From Druceiella hillmani (taxonomy: Eukaryota; Arthropoda; Insecta; Lepidoptera; Hepialidae), in assembly GCA_039881145.1 (NCBI GenBank), contig JAYKKI010000005.1, forward strand, positions 27,607,001 to 27,671,000: a stretch of 64,000 nt of DNA. Reading direction: 5' to 3'. The position numbers and the translations under genes are program-made. This document shows, piece by piece, positions 1-11,104 of the stretch (within the stretch, counting starts at the first letter, position 1; each line of letters starts with the position of its first letter). The notes below the pieces were generated by a model. The model made no database searches. It was not told where the DNA came from and worked only from the letters and a program-made list of their open reading frames with translations.

Positions 1-1290
1 TTTAGACATAAAATGTTATGACATGTATAAAAATCCATCAGCACCTGACGAGCAGAATTGCGACACTTGACATTGATTATGGGTATGTTTAATGGCAAAA
101 CATTACAGTACGCTTACAAGCATTGTATATTTTTATAAATTTATATAGTACGATAGATAGTGTCAAAGATAATAAAAAGGGAAATAATTGATAATTCAAT
201 AATAAAGAAAAATCGATTATACTGGTAATATAGTGTAGTTTAATGAAGTGATTAAACTGATAATTTCAATAGCTTTTTTTCCAGGGAGCTTCCTTTCATG
301 ATAATAGAACATTTAGATGTAATTATGATCTTTTATTTATTTATTCATTTTTAAGAAGTACAACCAACACTTAAATGAGTCCAATCTCTACACATAAAAT
401 GTTATGACATGTATAAAAATCCATTAGCACCTGACGAGCAGAATTGCGACACTTGACATTGATTATGGGTATGTTTAATGGCAAAACATTACAGTACGCT
501 TACAAGCATTGTATATTTTTATAAATTTATATAGTACGATAGATAGTGTCAAAGATAATAAAAAGGGAAATAATTGATAATTCAATAATAAAGAAAAATC
601 GATTATACTGGTAATATAGTGTAGTTTAATGAAGTGATTAAACTGATAATTTCAATAGCTTTTTTTCCAGGGAGCTTCCTTTCATGATAATAGAACATTT
701 AGATGTAATTATGATCTTTTATTTATTTATTCATTTTTAAGAAGTACAACCAACACTTAAATGAGTCCAATCTCTACACATAAAATGTTATGACATGTAT
801 AAAAATCCATTAGCACCTGACGAGCAGAATTGCGACACTTGACGTTGATTATGGGTATGTTTAATGGCAAAACATTACAGTACGCTTACAAGCATTGTAT
901 ATTTTTATAAATTTATATAGTACGATAGATAGTGTCAAAGATAATAAAAAGGGAAATAATTGATAATTCAATAATAAAGAAAAATCGATTATACTGGTAA
1001 TATAGTGTAGTTTAATGAAGTGATTATACTGATAATTTCAATAGCTTTTTTTCCAGGGAGCTTCCTTTCATGATAATAGAACATTTAGACATAAAATGTT
1101 ATGACGTATAAAAATCCATCAGCACCTGACGAGCAGAATTGCGACACTTGACATTGATTATGGGTATGTTTAATTGCAAAACATTACAGTACGCTTTCAA
1201 GCATTGTATATTTTTATAAATTTTCTATCACGAAGAGGAAAGTATTAAAGATAATAAAAAAGAAAATAATTGATAATTCAATAATAAAAA
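1..1290. repeat. 386-bp tandem array, about 3.5 copies
   Basis: The string acataaaatgttatgac recurs at 6, 392, 778 and 1089, giving periods of 386, 386 and 311. The third unit is about 75 bp shorter: it lacks the segment from about 'tgtaattatgatc' to 'ccaatctctac'. The fourth copy diverges after about 1210 and ends near 1290. Copies 1-3 are almost identical, so the expansion is recent. The array starts at the window edge and probably continues to the left. No ORF of note lies inside it. Confidence 0.93.
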
Positions 1291-1844
1291 GTGCGTGTAC
1301 TTATTACGCGCATTAGAAGTTATACTCCTTAGGCATAATACAAGAATAACTTTATTTAGCACGCAAAATAATTAATGGAAATAAAATTTCAAAATTTTTT
1401 AATTTTTTTTATTTTTTATAATTCGCAAGCTGGTTTGTCTGAATACAAAATAAAATTCATAATTACAATGATAATAACAATAATAATATTGGTATAAATC
1501 AGAAGAAAAATATAACTAATTCATCCAAGGAATTTAAAATAATATTGATAACAATATTCGTAAGGCATTACTTAAAAATACACATATACTATTCAAACAA
1601 AACAAATAATAATAAATTAATTATCCAAAAATATGTTGAAAATGAAAAAAAAAATTGTTTTTGAAAAACAAACAATTTCTTTGTAATAAATCAAGAAACG
1701 TTACAAATTACTTTTTAAAAAATGATCATAAAGTTCATACACCAATTAACTTGTTATGTCAAGTAACTAACGTCCTCTACAGATGCAAAAAAATCTCTTT
1801 CCCGTCTAATTCTCGTTTTTATTAAATATATTAAAATACATTTG

Positions 1845-1848
<4 letters not shown>
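1291..1848. other. AT-rich non-coding stretch
   Basis: Homopolymer-rich AT sequence. I see no gene, RNA or recognisable element here. Confidence 0.5.
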
Positions 1849-1927
<79 letters not shown>

Positions 1928-1957
1928 ATATATGCACACACACACACACACACACAC
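1849..1957. repeat. (AT)n then (AC)n microsatellite
   Basis: A long AT dinucleotide run at 1849-1930 is followed by an AC run at 1934-1957. An open frame read through it on the minus strand is only the dinucleotide pattern. Confidence 0.95.
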
Positions 1958-2246
1958 TTATTTATTTATATATTTATTTATATAGTTACGGAAACATTAC
2001 AATTTTAATATTTTGGGTTTCAAAAACGATAGCAGGACAATTAATTAGATTTCACGAAATGGCAAAACACTTCAATAATTCACCACCATAAACACGTCAT
2101 ACTGGTGCAACCGCGATGAGAAGGTTAAGAATTAGAATATCGTACGAAAGTGATACTTAGATCAGATACAAAGAGCCCGAGATTTTTCAATAAATTAAGG
2201 CGTAACGTCTCTCCATTTAGCAATTGTAACGTGACCATACGCATTT

Positions 2247-2302
2247 TGCACACGCACACGCGCATGCACACGCACACGCAGAGGCACACGCACACACACA
2301 AA
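2247..2302. repeat. CA/CG-rich simple repeat
   Basis: Imperfect 'cacacg' repeats, GC-richer than the surroundings. Confidence 0.85.
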
Positions 2303-2691
2303 CATATAGTAACATCGGAATGACCAAAAATAATGTCAGGTGAAATCGCAGAACTTTTGCTTTTTAATTATCATATACCAATGATAACCTCACTTAACAA
2401 GTTTAAATATTTTCATAGACATTGTTTCGTAATACATTGCCTGAGCTAGTCCGAATGTAAAGAAGTTTTATTAAAAACATAATTTTGTTTAATCGCACCT
2501 TTCATTCCTTAGACAGCGGACTTTTATTTGTTCTGGTTTATTTATAAGATAATTACATAAAATAACTTGATCTTCTCTAGCGAATGTCCTTAATGATTAT
2601 GTGATATAAAAGACAGAGGTCTCATTGTGCGATGGTGTTGAATAAAATATAATAAGCATACCTGAAGTTCCAACATCTTGCTTGTCATTGA

Positions 2692-3036
2692 AGGTCGATA
2701 TGTATATTAGATATATGCATAAATAGAATCATATATGTGGTTATATTAGAACAGATAAATAGTTTTAGACAAAATTCCACCCCAGCAACTCCAGCTGCCG
2801 TCGTTAGTCTAAATTTGATGTGTGAAGATCGTCCTTCGACCGCTGAGAATCTGACGTAATACGAGAACGTTATTCTCCAGTTAAACCGCTGTCACTGTTA
2901 TATTCGGAAATTTAGTGAAATTCAAGTGCCTTCACAATTAATGTGCTCCAAGTATTTGAAAACTTTGCGAACTCGAATGCCGAGAACATTAATTAACGAG
3001 CTCCCGATTGTGACAAATTTGCCTAGAAAACTTTGA
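2692..3036 (+). pseudogene. coding-like block with one in-frame stop, unidentified
   Basis: One frame is open from just after a TGA at 2689 to a TGA at 3034, interrupted only by TAA at 2857-2859. The GC rise starts near 2770. The reading includes TPATPAAVVSLNLMCEDRPS before the stop and YENVILQLNRCHCYIRKFSE after it, with a Cys-rich middle. A donor-like gtaata sits at the TAA, so an exon end there is an alternative to an inactivating mutation. I do not recognise the protein. It may be a mobile-element remnant. Confidence 0.3.
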
Positions 3037-3707
3037 GGGCAATGAGAGTTGTTGAATCAATACTGAATTCGAAGTAAAGCAATGACAATCGACAGAAACT
3101 ATCTATGTTTATATAAAGTCTTGTCTGCTGTATTAGTTCGAAGTATCGACAGCCTTCTATCTTCATTGATTCTTCCTTTAACATCATTCGATCTAATTTT
3201 CCGGCTATTTAATTTAAAAGTGAAGTCTGTAATGGTTTCATAGCTCTAAAAAATAACTTGAAGATAATCACTTGAAGTAGAAGCTTGAAATTTGGCACAG
3301 TAGTAAAACATTCCCACATATACCAAATTAAACTAAAAATATTCATTTAGGGAGGGCAACTTAAATACTCGACACTTTTTTAAATTCCATTTATAGCGCG
3401 GGTGTTGTTTGAAAAAGCTAGTTAAGGTTCTCAAAAAATTGATTTTCAAAAATGAAATTAAAATATGCAAAAAAACATGTTCCCCCCTAAAATTGTATTA
3501 AAATATGCAAAAAAAACATGTGGGGGACATGTTGTTTTCAAAACTACTCAACCTAAAGTTATGAAAAATATATGTGTTTTTAGAAGCCCACACAATGGTA
3601 TTTTACGCCCACGAAAGATATTTTTATTAGTAAAGCTGATTTTCTGAAAATTATACGACATGGAAACATGGAAGTTAGCATCATAATACGTCTTATTAAC
3701 CAACATA
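3037..3707. other. non-coding, short local duplication
   Basis: AT-rich. A 20-bp string around 'aaaatatgcaaaaaaacatgt' occurs twice (3459 and 3499). No gene seen. Confidence 0.45.
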
Positions 3708-3900
3708 CACTGTGCAAAAAAAAAACGGGCACCTAAAATGTGTCTTTACAGCTATGAAAATAAAAATACGAGATTTGATATGTGTTAGAATAATAGGATA
3801 TATTTGTCTGCTTATTAAAAAATACTGGCAGATAAGATAAAACGTTCTGACTTTGAAAATTTTAAATTTATTTTAAAAATGTTCTATTGAAATTTAAAAA

Positions 3901-4150
3901 TCTGTTAGCGTTGTGTGATTAGATGTTGAGTTGTTTATTTAAAAATAACGGTTTAAGTAATTTAGGGATGTATTTTCCAATGAAGCCAGAATCTATTTAT
4001 TCGTTGGGAAATATAGTCGCAAAGATCTGTTAGGGTTGTATGTTTAGATGTTGTGTTGTTTATTTAAAAATAACGGTTAAAGTCATTTAGGGTTGTATTT
4101 TCCAATGAAGTCAGAATATCTTTATTCGTTGAGAAACAAAGTCGCAAAGT
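3901..4150. repeat. 125-bp tandem duplication inside the Tc1-like element
   Basis: 'tctgttag.gttgt' starts at 3901 and 4026, and each unit ends in gtcgcaaag. The two units differ at roughly one base in ten. Confidence 0.9.
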
Positions 4151-4152
4151 GC

Positions 4153-4673
4153 TCAGATGAAGGGAAACGTTAAGCAAACGTATATTTGGAAGAAATTACG
4201 CCTTACAGCAGAGGCTTTGTTATGTTTTGGCTAGGCATAACTTCTGAAGATCATACGGAGTTAGTTTTTGCTAAAAATGGCTCTCTGAATGCACAATGAC
4301 ACACAAGGGAAATCTTAATTTCTCATGCATAACCAGCACTAGCCGTTACAGGAGCTGCTACTGTTTTCATGGAGGATAACGTTCCAGTACGCCGAGGGGA
4401 CAAAGTAGACGCTTACCTGACCATTAGACCCACCATTTAGATTGGGCCAACATGAAGTTCGAACTTAAATCCTATTAAGTATCTGTGGGACATTCTAATA
4501 CGGCGTGTTAGAGTTGTACATCCAGCCCCACGAAATACCAGACAGCAAAAATATTTATTACGTAAATGGGGTGTATTCCCCAAGAAATCATTAAAAATCT
4601 CATCTAAGGCATGCCACGAAGAACTGCAGCTGTCATTTTGGAAAAAAAGAGGTGATAATAGATACAAATTTTA
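4153..4673 (+). pseudogene. Tc1-like transposase, C-terminal part, inactivated
   Basis: The frame starting SDEGKR shows the family landmarks of a Tc1/Tc3-type DDE transposase. These are FVMFWLGITSEDHTELVF (the usual VWG.I....T.L block), MEDNVPVRRGDKV at 4369 (second catalytic Asp block) and SNLNPIKYLWDIL at 4459 (the SPDLNPIE.LW block). The acidic residue expected in NPIE is Lys here (codon 4477-4479), about 34 codons after the Asp. Several in-frame stops interrupt the frame. The N-terminal DNA-binding domain is missing. The enzyme would have cut and pasted its own element; this copy cannot. Confidence 0.8.
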
Positions 4674-4917
4674 ATTTTTTTTGGTACTTTTCTTAAATAA
4701 AATATATTACTAGACGAAGGCAGTACGTTGTTTTGTTAAAACGAGTAATTTAAAAAAACCAAATCACTAAAGTCTAGTTTACAAACTAACAGTTTTTTTA
4801 CTTTTAGTAAATAATATTTATTTCATTTTGTTGCATAAAATTTAATTTCTTTACGCTTTTACTTGAACTAATCGAAAAAATAATAGGTGCCCATTTTTTT
4901 TCAATACATTCTGCATT

Positions 4918-5269
4918 TTGCATACATACTACACAACAGATGGGGCTAAGGTAATGATCAAATTAGGATGTTTGATTAATACCCTACATCAGCTCTGCTA
5001 TGTCCACGTCAGTCAGTTGTCTATAATAAACGTTCTATATAAAAAAAAACAAGATTTGTTTATGTCCGAGGATAATGACAAATTAATGAGATTTCTAACG
5101 TATCAGGAGAATAAACCGAAATTAACTCCGATATAAAGATGACGTTTTTTTACAATTTTTTTCCAGCAAGAGAGGTAGATCTGGACACAGAGTACGCAAC
5201 CGGGAACTTATATGGGATAAGCGGGATTGCGATTGGAATGAAGATCGTGTTACTTTTTTAAGAAATTAA
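4918..5269 (+). pseudogene. hAT-like transposase fragment
   Basis: The translation from 4918 opens on TTG, not ATG. It reads TTDGAKVMIKLGCLI, then HQLCYVHVSQLSIINVLYKK. This matches the hAT transposase block around the catalytic Asp (T.DGA..M...G) and the following HQLCyaH..hLav.dvLYKK. A frame-shifted continuation near 5233-5270 (DWNEDRVTFLRN) may be more of it. The 5' part is absent, probably cut off by the adjacent Tc1-like insertion. Non-functional. Confidence 0.6.
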
Positions 5270-5853
5270 GAGTTCCCCACAGAAATAACAGAATTTCGGG
5301 CTCCAATTTTTTCCACAATTCATAAACAAAATATTACTAAGTAAACCAGTACGAGAGAAAAATTTATATGTTATTCAACAAATAATTTTCAACTATCCAC
5401 CTGTCAAAGAAATTGAAATTCGTAATTTTTTGGATATTGTCATACTCTTTGGTCGGTGTTTCTATATAGACAACAACGGAAAATTATTTTTAGCTTAACT
5501 AAACTTAACTTGGTCTTTTCAATCTGTATTAATAAACAACTAAAGTATACAAACTCTTTAATTTTTTGGATATAAATTTATTGAGACTATAACTAAAGTA
5601 CTTATGATGAAACGCAAATTCGAAAGGTTAAGTAAAATGTTTTTGTGGAAACAAAACGAAAGTGTTCGATAGTCATTTTTTATCGAATGACAAATTGAAA
5701 TTTGGGTCCATCCGTATATTCAATTCTGGACGTTTCAATTTCAGACGACTTCATCACGTTTCCGGGCCGACATGTTTGTAATAAACGGATCTATTGTACA
5801 ATGTCGAATCGTAATATACTATAGACACACAGAGCGTTTGAAAATTAACACTG
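5270..5853. other. non-coding stretch
   Basis: No coherent reading frame or element recognised. Confidence 0.4.
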
Positions 5854-6294
5854 CACGAAAAGTAGTTATTTCACCATACTTTTAATTTTATTTAAAAAAA
5901 CAGTCGCGCGATTTGTCTATAAAACTAAGTCAATGTAATATTACATTATTTTAACATTTAAAAAAATTCTTTACAGATTAGTTTTGGTAAAAATTGCTCT
6001 AAAAAAATAATCAATAATATTAAAAGAAAGTAGTATTGCCAATACACTTAATTATTCTTGGAAAGGCGTTGAGCGATTTGTCTAAAACACTAAGTCATTG
6101 TAAAATGATGTGTTATATTAAAATTTTGAAAAAAAAAATATTTAGCGTATAGTCTTGGTAAAAATCGCTCTCAAAAAAACAATTAACCTTATAGAAAAAG
6201 TAGTAATTTTAATACACTTAATTTTTTTAGAAACGTGTTGAGCGATTTGTTTTAGCCTTTAAAATAAGTCAATGTAAAATTATGTTTTACTAAA

Positions 6295-6367
<73 letters not shown>

Positions 6368-6450
6368 TGTGTCATTTTGGTAAAAATCGCTCTCAAAAAT
6401 TGTATAATTAACATTACAGGAAAAGTAGGTATTTCACCACAAATACAATT
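5854..6450. repeat. about 168-bp imperfect tandem repeat, three copies
   Basis: 'gcgatttgt' recurs at about 5908, 6073 and 6242, with shared 'ggtaaaaat.gctct' and 'aaaagtag' blocks in each unit. The third copy contains the long TA run at 6298-6369, which interrupts the unit and looks like a later expansion. Confidence 0.8.
6298..6369. repeat. (TA)n microsatellite
   Basis: About 35 TA units. Confidence 0.95.
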
Positions 6451-6642
6451 TTGGATCAATGTCAAATTTTGGATCTTAACGACACGACAACTACCTTAAA
6501 TACAGATTGCACCATAAAAATAATTATTTCTTTTGGTATAAATCACGATATCATTGTTATATCGTTTACTTGCGCTGAGGTGTATTATCTTACAATTGAT
6601 TAACAAAATTAAACTTGTGTGTATTTGTTGTCCACAACATCA

Positions 6643-6715
6643 GCCGAAATAGCTCAGTTGGGAGAGCGTTAGACTGAAGATCTAAAGGTCCCTGGTTCGA
6701 TCCCTGGTTTCGGCA
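6643..6715 (+). tRNA. tRNA-Phe (GAA), copy 1
   Basis: A 73-nt cloverleaf: acceptor GCCGAAA/TTTCGGC, D stem GCTC/GAGC, anticodon stem TTAGA/TCTAA with anticodon GAA at 6676-6678, and discriminator A. The internal A box (TAGCTCAGTTGG) and B box (GGTTCGATCCC) for RNA polymerase III are present. There is no intron. T stem CCTGG/CCTGG has a U-U mismatch at positions 51-63 where metazoan tRNA-Phe usually pairs. A T6 run follows 8 bases downstream. It would decode UUC/UUU. Confidence 0.95.
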
Positions 6716-6722
6716 AAGTTTA

Positions 6723-6728
6723 TTTTTT
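6723..6728 (+). terminator. pol III oligo-T terminator
   Basis: Six T residues shortly after the tRNA-Phe 3' end, the standard RNA polymerase III stop. Confidence 0.85.
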
Positions 6729-6847
6729 AACAATATGAAGTTGCATCAGAGTGACTAGTCAAATTAATTTGTCAAATTAATTTGTGGGATAAAACAAAAA
6801 GAAGCTAAAAGTTCACCAATTCAAAGTTATTTTTGTTACATTTTAAT

Positions 6848-7145
6848 AGTTAATTATTGTTACATTTCAATGCGTATATTGTTGGAATTTTTGCGACAAT
6901 CAAGTAATAATTGTTATATATAATATAGTTAATTATTGTTACATTTCAATGCGTATATTGTTAGAATTTTTGCGACAATCAAGTAATAATTGTTATATAT
7001 AATATAGTTAATAATTGTTACATTTCAATGCGTATTTTAGAATTTTTGCGACAATAAATTAATAATTGTTACATATAATATAGTTAATAATTGTTACATT
7101 TCAATGCGTATATTGTTAGAACTTTTGTGACAATAAAGTAGTAAA
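6848..7145. repeat. 79-b tandem repeat, four copies
   Basis: 'agttaat.attgttacattt' starts at 6848, 6927, 7006 and 7082 (periods 79, 79, 76). The first two copies are nearly identical. Confidence 0.92.
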
Positions 7146-7476
7146 AAAACATTGTTAAATTTTACATCGAATCTGTCTAACTTCTGTTTTGTGTAATTTT
7201 ATTGTCCAATAAAATTAATATCAATAACTGAACGAACTTCTATTTTATAAGTTGACCTGAGGTGGTAACTTTGGCACACAGTTTTTTTCTGTGTAATGTT
7301 AATATTTGAAACATCATTTAACTACGAGTAAGTTATGACTTACTAACAGTTAATAAAGTATTTCTGTTTCTCATTAGCTGTAAGTTGAGTCCGGATAAGA
7401 GTCTATTTTACCGACCGTGTCCTATTGCACGGTCCAATTGCTAAAATATCCATACAAAATAAGTTTTTAACTATCA

Positions 7477-7529
7477 GTAAGTCCGACTGAGAGTCCTGAC
7501 CTTGTGTCAGGTCTCTCAGTCGGACTTAC
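7477..7529. other. 24-bp near-perfect hairpin, 5-nt loop
   Basis: gtaagtccgactgagag (7477-7493) pairs perfectly with ctctcagtcggacttac (7513-7529). A single T-T mismatch follows, then cctgac/gtcagg, closing a 5-nt loop at 7501-7505. It is much GC-richer than its surroundings. A smaller hairpin (gaccgtg/cacggtc, 7413-7434) lies just upstream. It could be a structured RNA, a small-RNA precursor or a replication-error palindrome. The stem is seen; the function is unknown. Confidence 0.6.
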
Positions 7530-7689
7530 GAAATGAATGTATTATGAAAGTTACTTAATTACAACTACGTTGTGACTAATAAACAATTTCGAAATTAAAC
7601 ACAATCAGAGGTAGTGTTTAATTGTGAATTGTTGAGGGTTGGCGTATGTTTTATTATATATGATAATGTAAAGGTTAAATTTTAAGATA

Positions 7690-8130
7690 CAGCCTATTCG
7701 TTTGAACGCTATTCATTACATCGTTCCTTTAACCTATTTAATCGTACAATTAACTTGACAATTTTGTGAACTGTGCGTACTTATCTACAAAATGAATATA
7801 CGAATTGTAGAACAATTACAGAAAATTAAAATTTTTGGTCATTAGAAACGGTTTGGATAAATAAGGAAAACGCTAGTGCTTGAATTAGTACAGAGGCAGG
7901 TCACAAAAAGTTTATAAGAGAATACGTGGAAATGGAAAATAATAGTTAATTTAATTTTAGGAGAGGTGCTCTGTACTAACACAATTATACTTCATTTTCA
8001 TTTATTTATATCAAGATTTAATATGAAATAAGCCTGAGCTTATAAGAACGGTGTTTTTGTTTCCCTTAGATTCAGGCAAATTAAAAAGCGTGATAATAGG
8101 TTTCAGTTTAATGTAAATAAGTGGAACGTA
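7690..8130 (+). repeat. dispersed repeat family, copy 1
   Basis: Shares a 3' module with 17810-18270 and 23620-23990: 'gaatacgtggaaatg', then 'taattttaggagaggtgctct.tac', then '.ggcaaattaaaaagcgtgat'. Diverged copies, no coding potential seen. Probably a non-autonomous transposon family. Confidence 0.55.
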
Positions 8131-8457
8131 ATGTACTTCTAAATTTTCACGTAATTTTTAACACGTAATTTTTAAAAATAACGTGTTGAAATATTGCCCG
8201 AACTATTTTACGAACGTAATAATATATTTATTTATATAGAAACAATACATAGCCGCGATCATATTTATAATTTACTAGCTATTGCCCACATGGAATTAGT
8301 ATTTCCTGAGATAAATTGTAAAAAGGTAATGTGTATACTGAAATTCTTTAAGATCACCTTAATAGTCGAGCTATGAAACTGAAACAAAAAAAACAAACTC
8401 ACTTTCGTATTTATTATATCATTTTGGATAGTCTCTTGATTAAAAAAAATGTAATGT

Positions 8458-8665
8458 TATGTTTGTTTACGTGCCTCAATTGTAAGATTGTTATGTTTGT
8501 TTATGTGCTTCAATTTTAACATTGTTATGTTTGTTTACGTGCTTCAATTGTAACATTGTTACGTTTGTTTACGTGCTTCAATTGTAACATTGTTATGTTT
8601 GTTTGCGCGCTTCAATTGTAAGATTGTTATGTTTGTTTAAGTGTTTCAATTAAAACATTGTTATG
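8458..8665. repeat. 34-bp minisatellite, six copies
   Basis: Unit built on 'atgtttgtttacgtgcttca' followed by attgtaacattgtt, with scattered substitutions. Confidence 0.95.
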
Positions 8666-8750
8666 TTACCTACTGTAACGCTATAGTGTTACACTGTAGT
8701 GTCAAAGAGTACAAGGACTTAAATAAGTTTTGCATTAATACGGGTTTTCT

Positions 8751-9402
8751 TATAAGATTGTCTGTTATTAAGTTTATTTATATGCACACTAGCTCGTAAC
8801 CACATATTCGGACGCGTGAAGTTTCTATTAAGGGGACAGGGGTTTTTTTGTTCTTAATACAATAAAATTGTCCCAAAATTTATCCATAAATAATGGTAAA
8901 CGTATTGACGTGTTCAGTATATTGCTAATGATTCTAAATTAATTTGTGTGTATAAGATTGATTGTCTGTTATTAAGTTTATTTATATACACACTAGTTCG
9001 TACCTACATATTCGGACGCGTGAAATTTCTATTAAAGGGACAGGGGGTTGATTTGTTCTTAATTCAATAAAATCGTCCCAAAATTTATCCATAAATAATG
9101 GTAAACGTATTGACGTGTTCAGTATATTGCTAATGATTCTAAATTAATTTGTGTGTATAAGATTGATTGTCTATTATTAAGTTTATTTATATACACACTA
9201 GTTCGTAACTACATATTCGGACGCATGAAATTTCTATTAAAGGGACAGGGGTTGATTTGTTCTTAATCCAATAAAATCGTCCCAAAATTTATCCATAAAT
9301 GATGGTAAACGTATTGACGTGTTCAATACGTTTACCATTATTTATGGATACATTTTGGGACTATTTTATATTGCTAATGATTCTAAATTAATTTGTGTGT
9401 TA
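8751..9402. repeat. about 203-bp tandem repeat, three copies
   Basis: 'tataagattg' starts units at 8751, 8951 and 9156. Each unit contains the 'ttcggacgcgtgaa' and 'tccataaataatggtaaac' blocks. The third copy carries an extra inverted segment (see 9279-9361) before resuming its normal end. Confidence 0.93.
9279..9361. repeat. 39-bp inverted duplication within the third repeat unit
   Basis: 9279-9317 and 9323-9361 are reverse complements with two mismatches and a 5-nt spacer. The other two units have only the left arm, so the right arm is a fold-back copy, as produced by template switching during replication. Confidence 0.9.
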
Positions 9403-9764
9403 TTTTTATCATTGAATACCTGACCATCCGTCGTGGATACAATCAAAAGTTCATATTCCGCAAGTCGCGTTATACATTAGTGAGGTAATAAGAACCGTTT
9501 GATGTTTTCAAATTGTAAAGGAAATTCTATTCTTTGTTTTTATTTGAATCCGAAAAAAAATATTTTAGAAGTTATAATTTTTGTTTAAAATTTGTTTTTT
9601 TTTTTAATAATTAATTATCAATAATATAAAGTAACAAGGTTACTGATTTCCTATTATGTTAATTACAGATAATCTTTACATATAATGGAATTGTTACGGA
9701 GTGAATTCTGCACATGGAAAATTTTTAAAGAGTGATTGATTTAGCTTACTGAATAATAGTAGAA
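9403..9764. other. non-coding stretch
   Basis: AT-rich; nothing recognised. Confidence 0.4.
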
Positions 9765-10142
9765 GCCAGAAGACCCGTTTTTAGAATTTTGTCTGTCTGT
9801 CTCTTTGCGTGTTAATTTGTTCTTCAATCCAGCGAAATCCATTGCACAGATTTTGATTAAATTTTGTACAGTAAAGTTTATATCTTCGAGGAACATATAG
9901 GCTATTGTTGCTCGAAGAGTTACTGAAGGACATTTTATATAAATATCACAGATATAAAAAAAAGCCCTGACTTGGTGAATATTACGATTTTGGTAGTGTC
10001 CGCCATTTATTAGCGTTTTTATTAAACTTCATGTTCATCGAGTTCCGAGAGGAAAAAAATAGAAAAAGACAAACTAAATTCTTAATAACTTTTCTTATAT
10101 TGAATCCCAATCGAACGAAGTCGCGTCAGCACAGCTAGTATA
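9765..10142 (-). mobile_element. lepidopteran interspersed repeat (actagctgt...cgcgacttcgt type)
   Basis: Read on the minus strand it starts tactagctgtgctgacgcga, followed by cttcgttcg. It ends in the 'gacagacagacaaaattctaaaaacgggt' type of tail seen from about 9765. This is the same general family as 38640-39137 and, from memory, is common in Lepidoptera as LINE-derived (RTE-like) or SINE-like copies. No reverse transcriptase coding is present. Confidence 0.6.
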
Positions 10143-10836
10143 TGATAATTTCATTATGGTAAAAATAAATCGAGTACTTAAAATATTCGTTGGAAACCAG
10201 TTTGGCGCATTGGTATCGTCTTGCTGCGCATCATGCTGTTAAACAATTAATTCCAAACGATTAAAGTGGAAACTTAATGTTAATAAATTTAAATAGTGAA
10301 GACAGAACAAAAGAATACAGAAAAATTAGGCGAAGTCTTGAATGTTAATCATGTTAGGTACCTATTATATATAGATCGGCAGATAGTTTAGGTACCTATT
10401 ATATATAGACCGGCAGAAATTTATCTTACGTTCTATAAAATTTATTTTTTCTCTATTATATATTTTTATATAAGTTCAGTAATTAATAAATCCACCATCT
10501 CAGTTAATGAGTGTTAACTCATGTGGTAGACAAACATAATATTTCCACTTCTCCAAAATATGAAGTAGTTTTTTATTATAAATGAAATCATCAGAGTTTT
10601 GTTTAAAATTGTACAGTTAACATAGCTGACATTGTATATTCAGACTATTTTCAATCCATCATCAAGTTTTAGACGATATGCCAATACTATTGTTGAAAAT
10701 AATTTGAATTACTGACCATTTAAACAAGAATGAAAAAAAATATTATATCCAAGTTTCAAAGAATATTATATACCTCATATTATCGTAAGCGTAAAACATA
10801 ATCATACAAAATAGTAAATTTAAAAATAATTTTCAG
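10143..10836. other. non-coding, 34-bp direct duplication at 10354-10420
   Basis: 'ttaggtacctattatatata' plus gaycggcaga occurs twice in tandem (10354 and 10388). Otherwise AT-rich. The end, 'aataattttcag', looks like a 3' splice site for the next entry. Confidence 0.6.
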
Positions 10837-10952
10837 CAAATGCGTTCGCACGCATGTATGAACGTCAGCACACAAACAGAACCAGCCACAGGCTTGATAC
10901 AGTTCCAGACGCAGCCAAAGCAATGAAACAATTAGACATAGTCACAGCATAA
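10837..10952 (+). CDS. candidate last coding exon, unidentified gene
   Basis: A pyrimidine tract ending ttttcag (10831-10836) is followed by a local GC rise and an open frame of 37 codons to TAA at 10950. The frame enters in phase 1 (two bases, then Asn). It reads NAFARMYERQHTNRTSHRLD, then TVPDAAKAMKQLDIVTA. The composition is protein-like and hydrophilic. No AATAAA lies close downstream. No donor exon could be tied to it, and I do not recognise the family. tRNA-Phe copy 2 lies only 150 bases downstream in the same orientation. A chance ORF remains possible. Confidence 0.4.
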
Positions 10953-11104
10953 ACATATATACATTTACGTATCTGAAAAATTTTGTATAGTTTCAGTTAT
11001 GTGAACAAATCATTCGAATGGTTTGTAATTCCTCTTTATGGCTTTATCTTGTACATTTTATTAACATGTAATTGATGTCGATTAATTCCTTGCTGAGATT
11101 GAAA

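Larger units (their letters stand above)
3708..4913 (+). mobile_element. decayed Tc1/mariner-like transposon
   Basis: The left end reads CACTGTGCAAAA...ACGGGCACCT. The right end, reverse-complemented, reads about TGTATTG plus eight A and TGGGCACCT. These are imperfect terminal inverted repeats sharing a poly-A core and GGGCACCT. The left TIR is preceded by TA at 3706, the usual Tc1/mariner target. The length of about 1.2 kb fits the superfamily. Inside are a broken transposase (4153-4673) and a 125-bp tandem duplication occupying the place of the N-terminal coding part. The right end lies directly against a hAT-like remnant, so this copy probably inserted into that older element. Confidence 0.75.

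Noticed and set aside
1..9402. Possible CRISPR-like or regulatory meaning of the many tandem arrays
   Set aside because: Units are contiguous without unique spacers, and the host is a eukaryote; ordinary satellites and minisatellites explain them.
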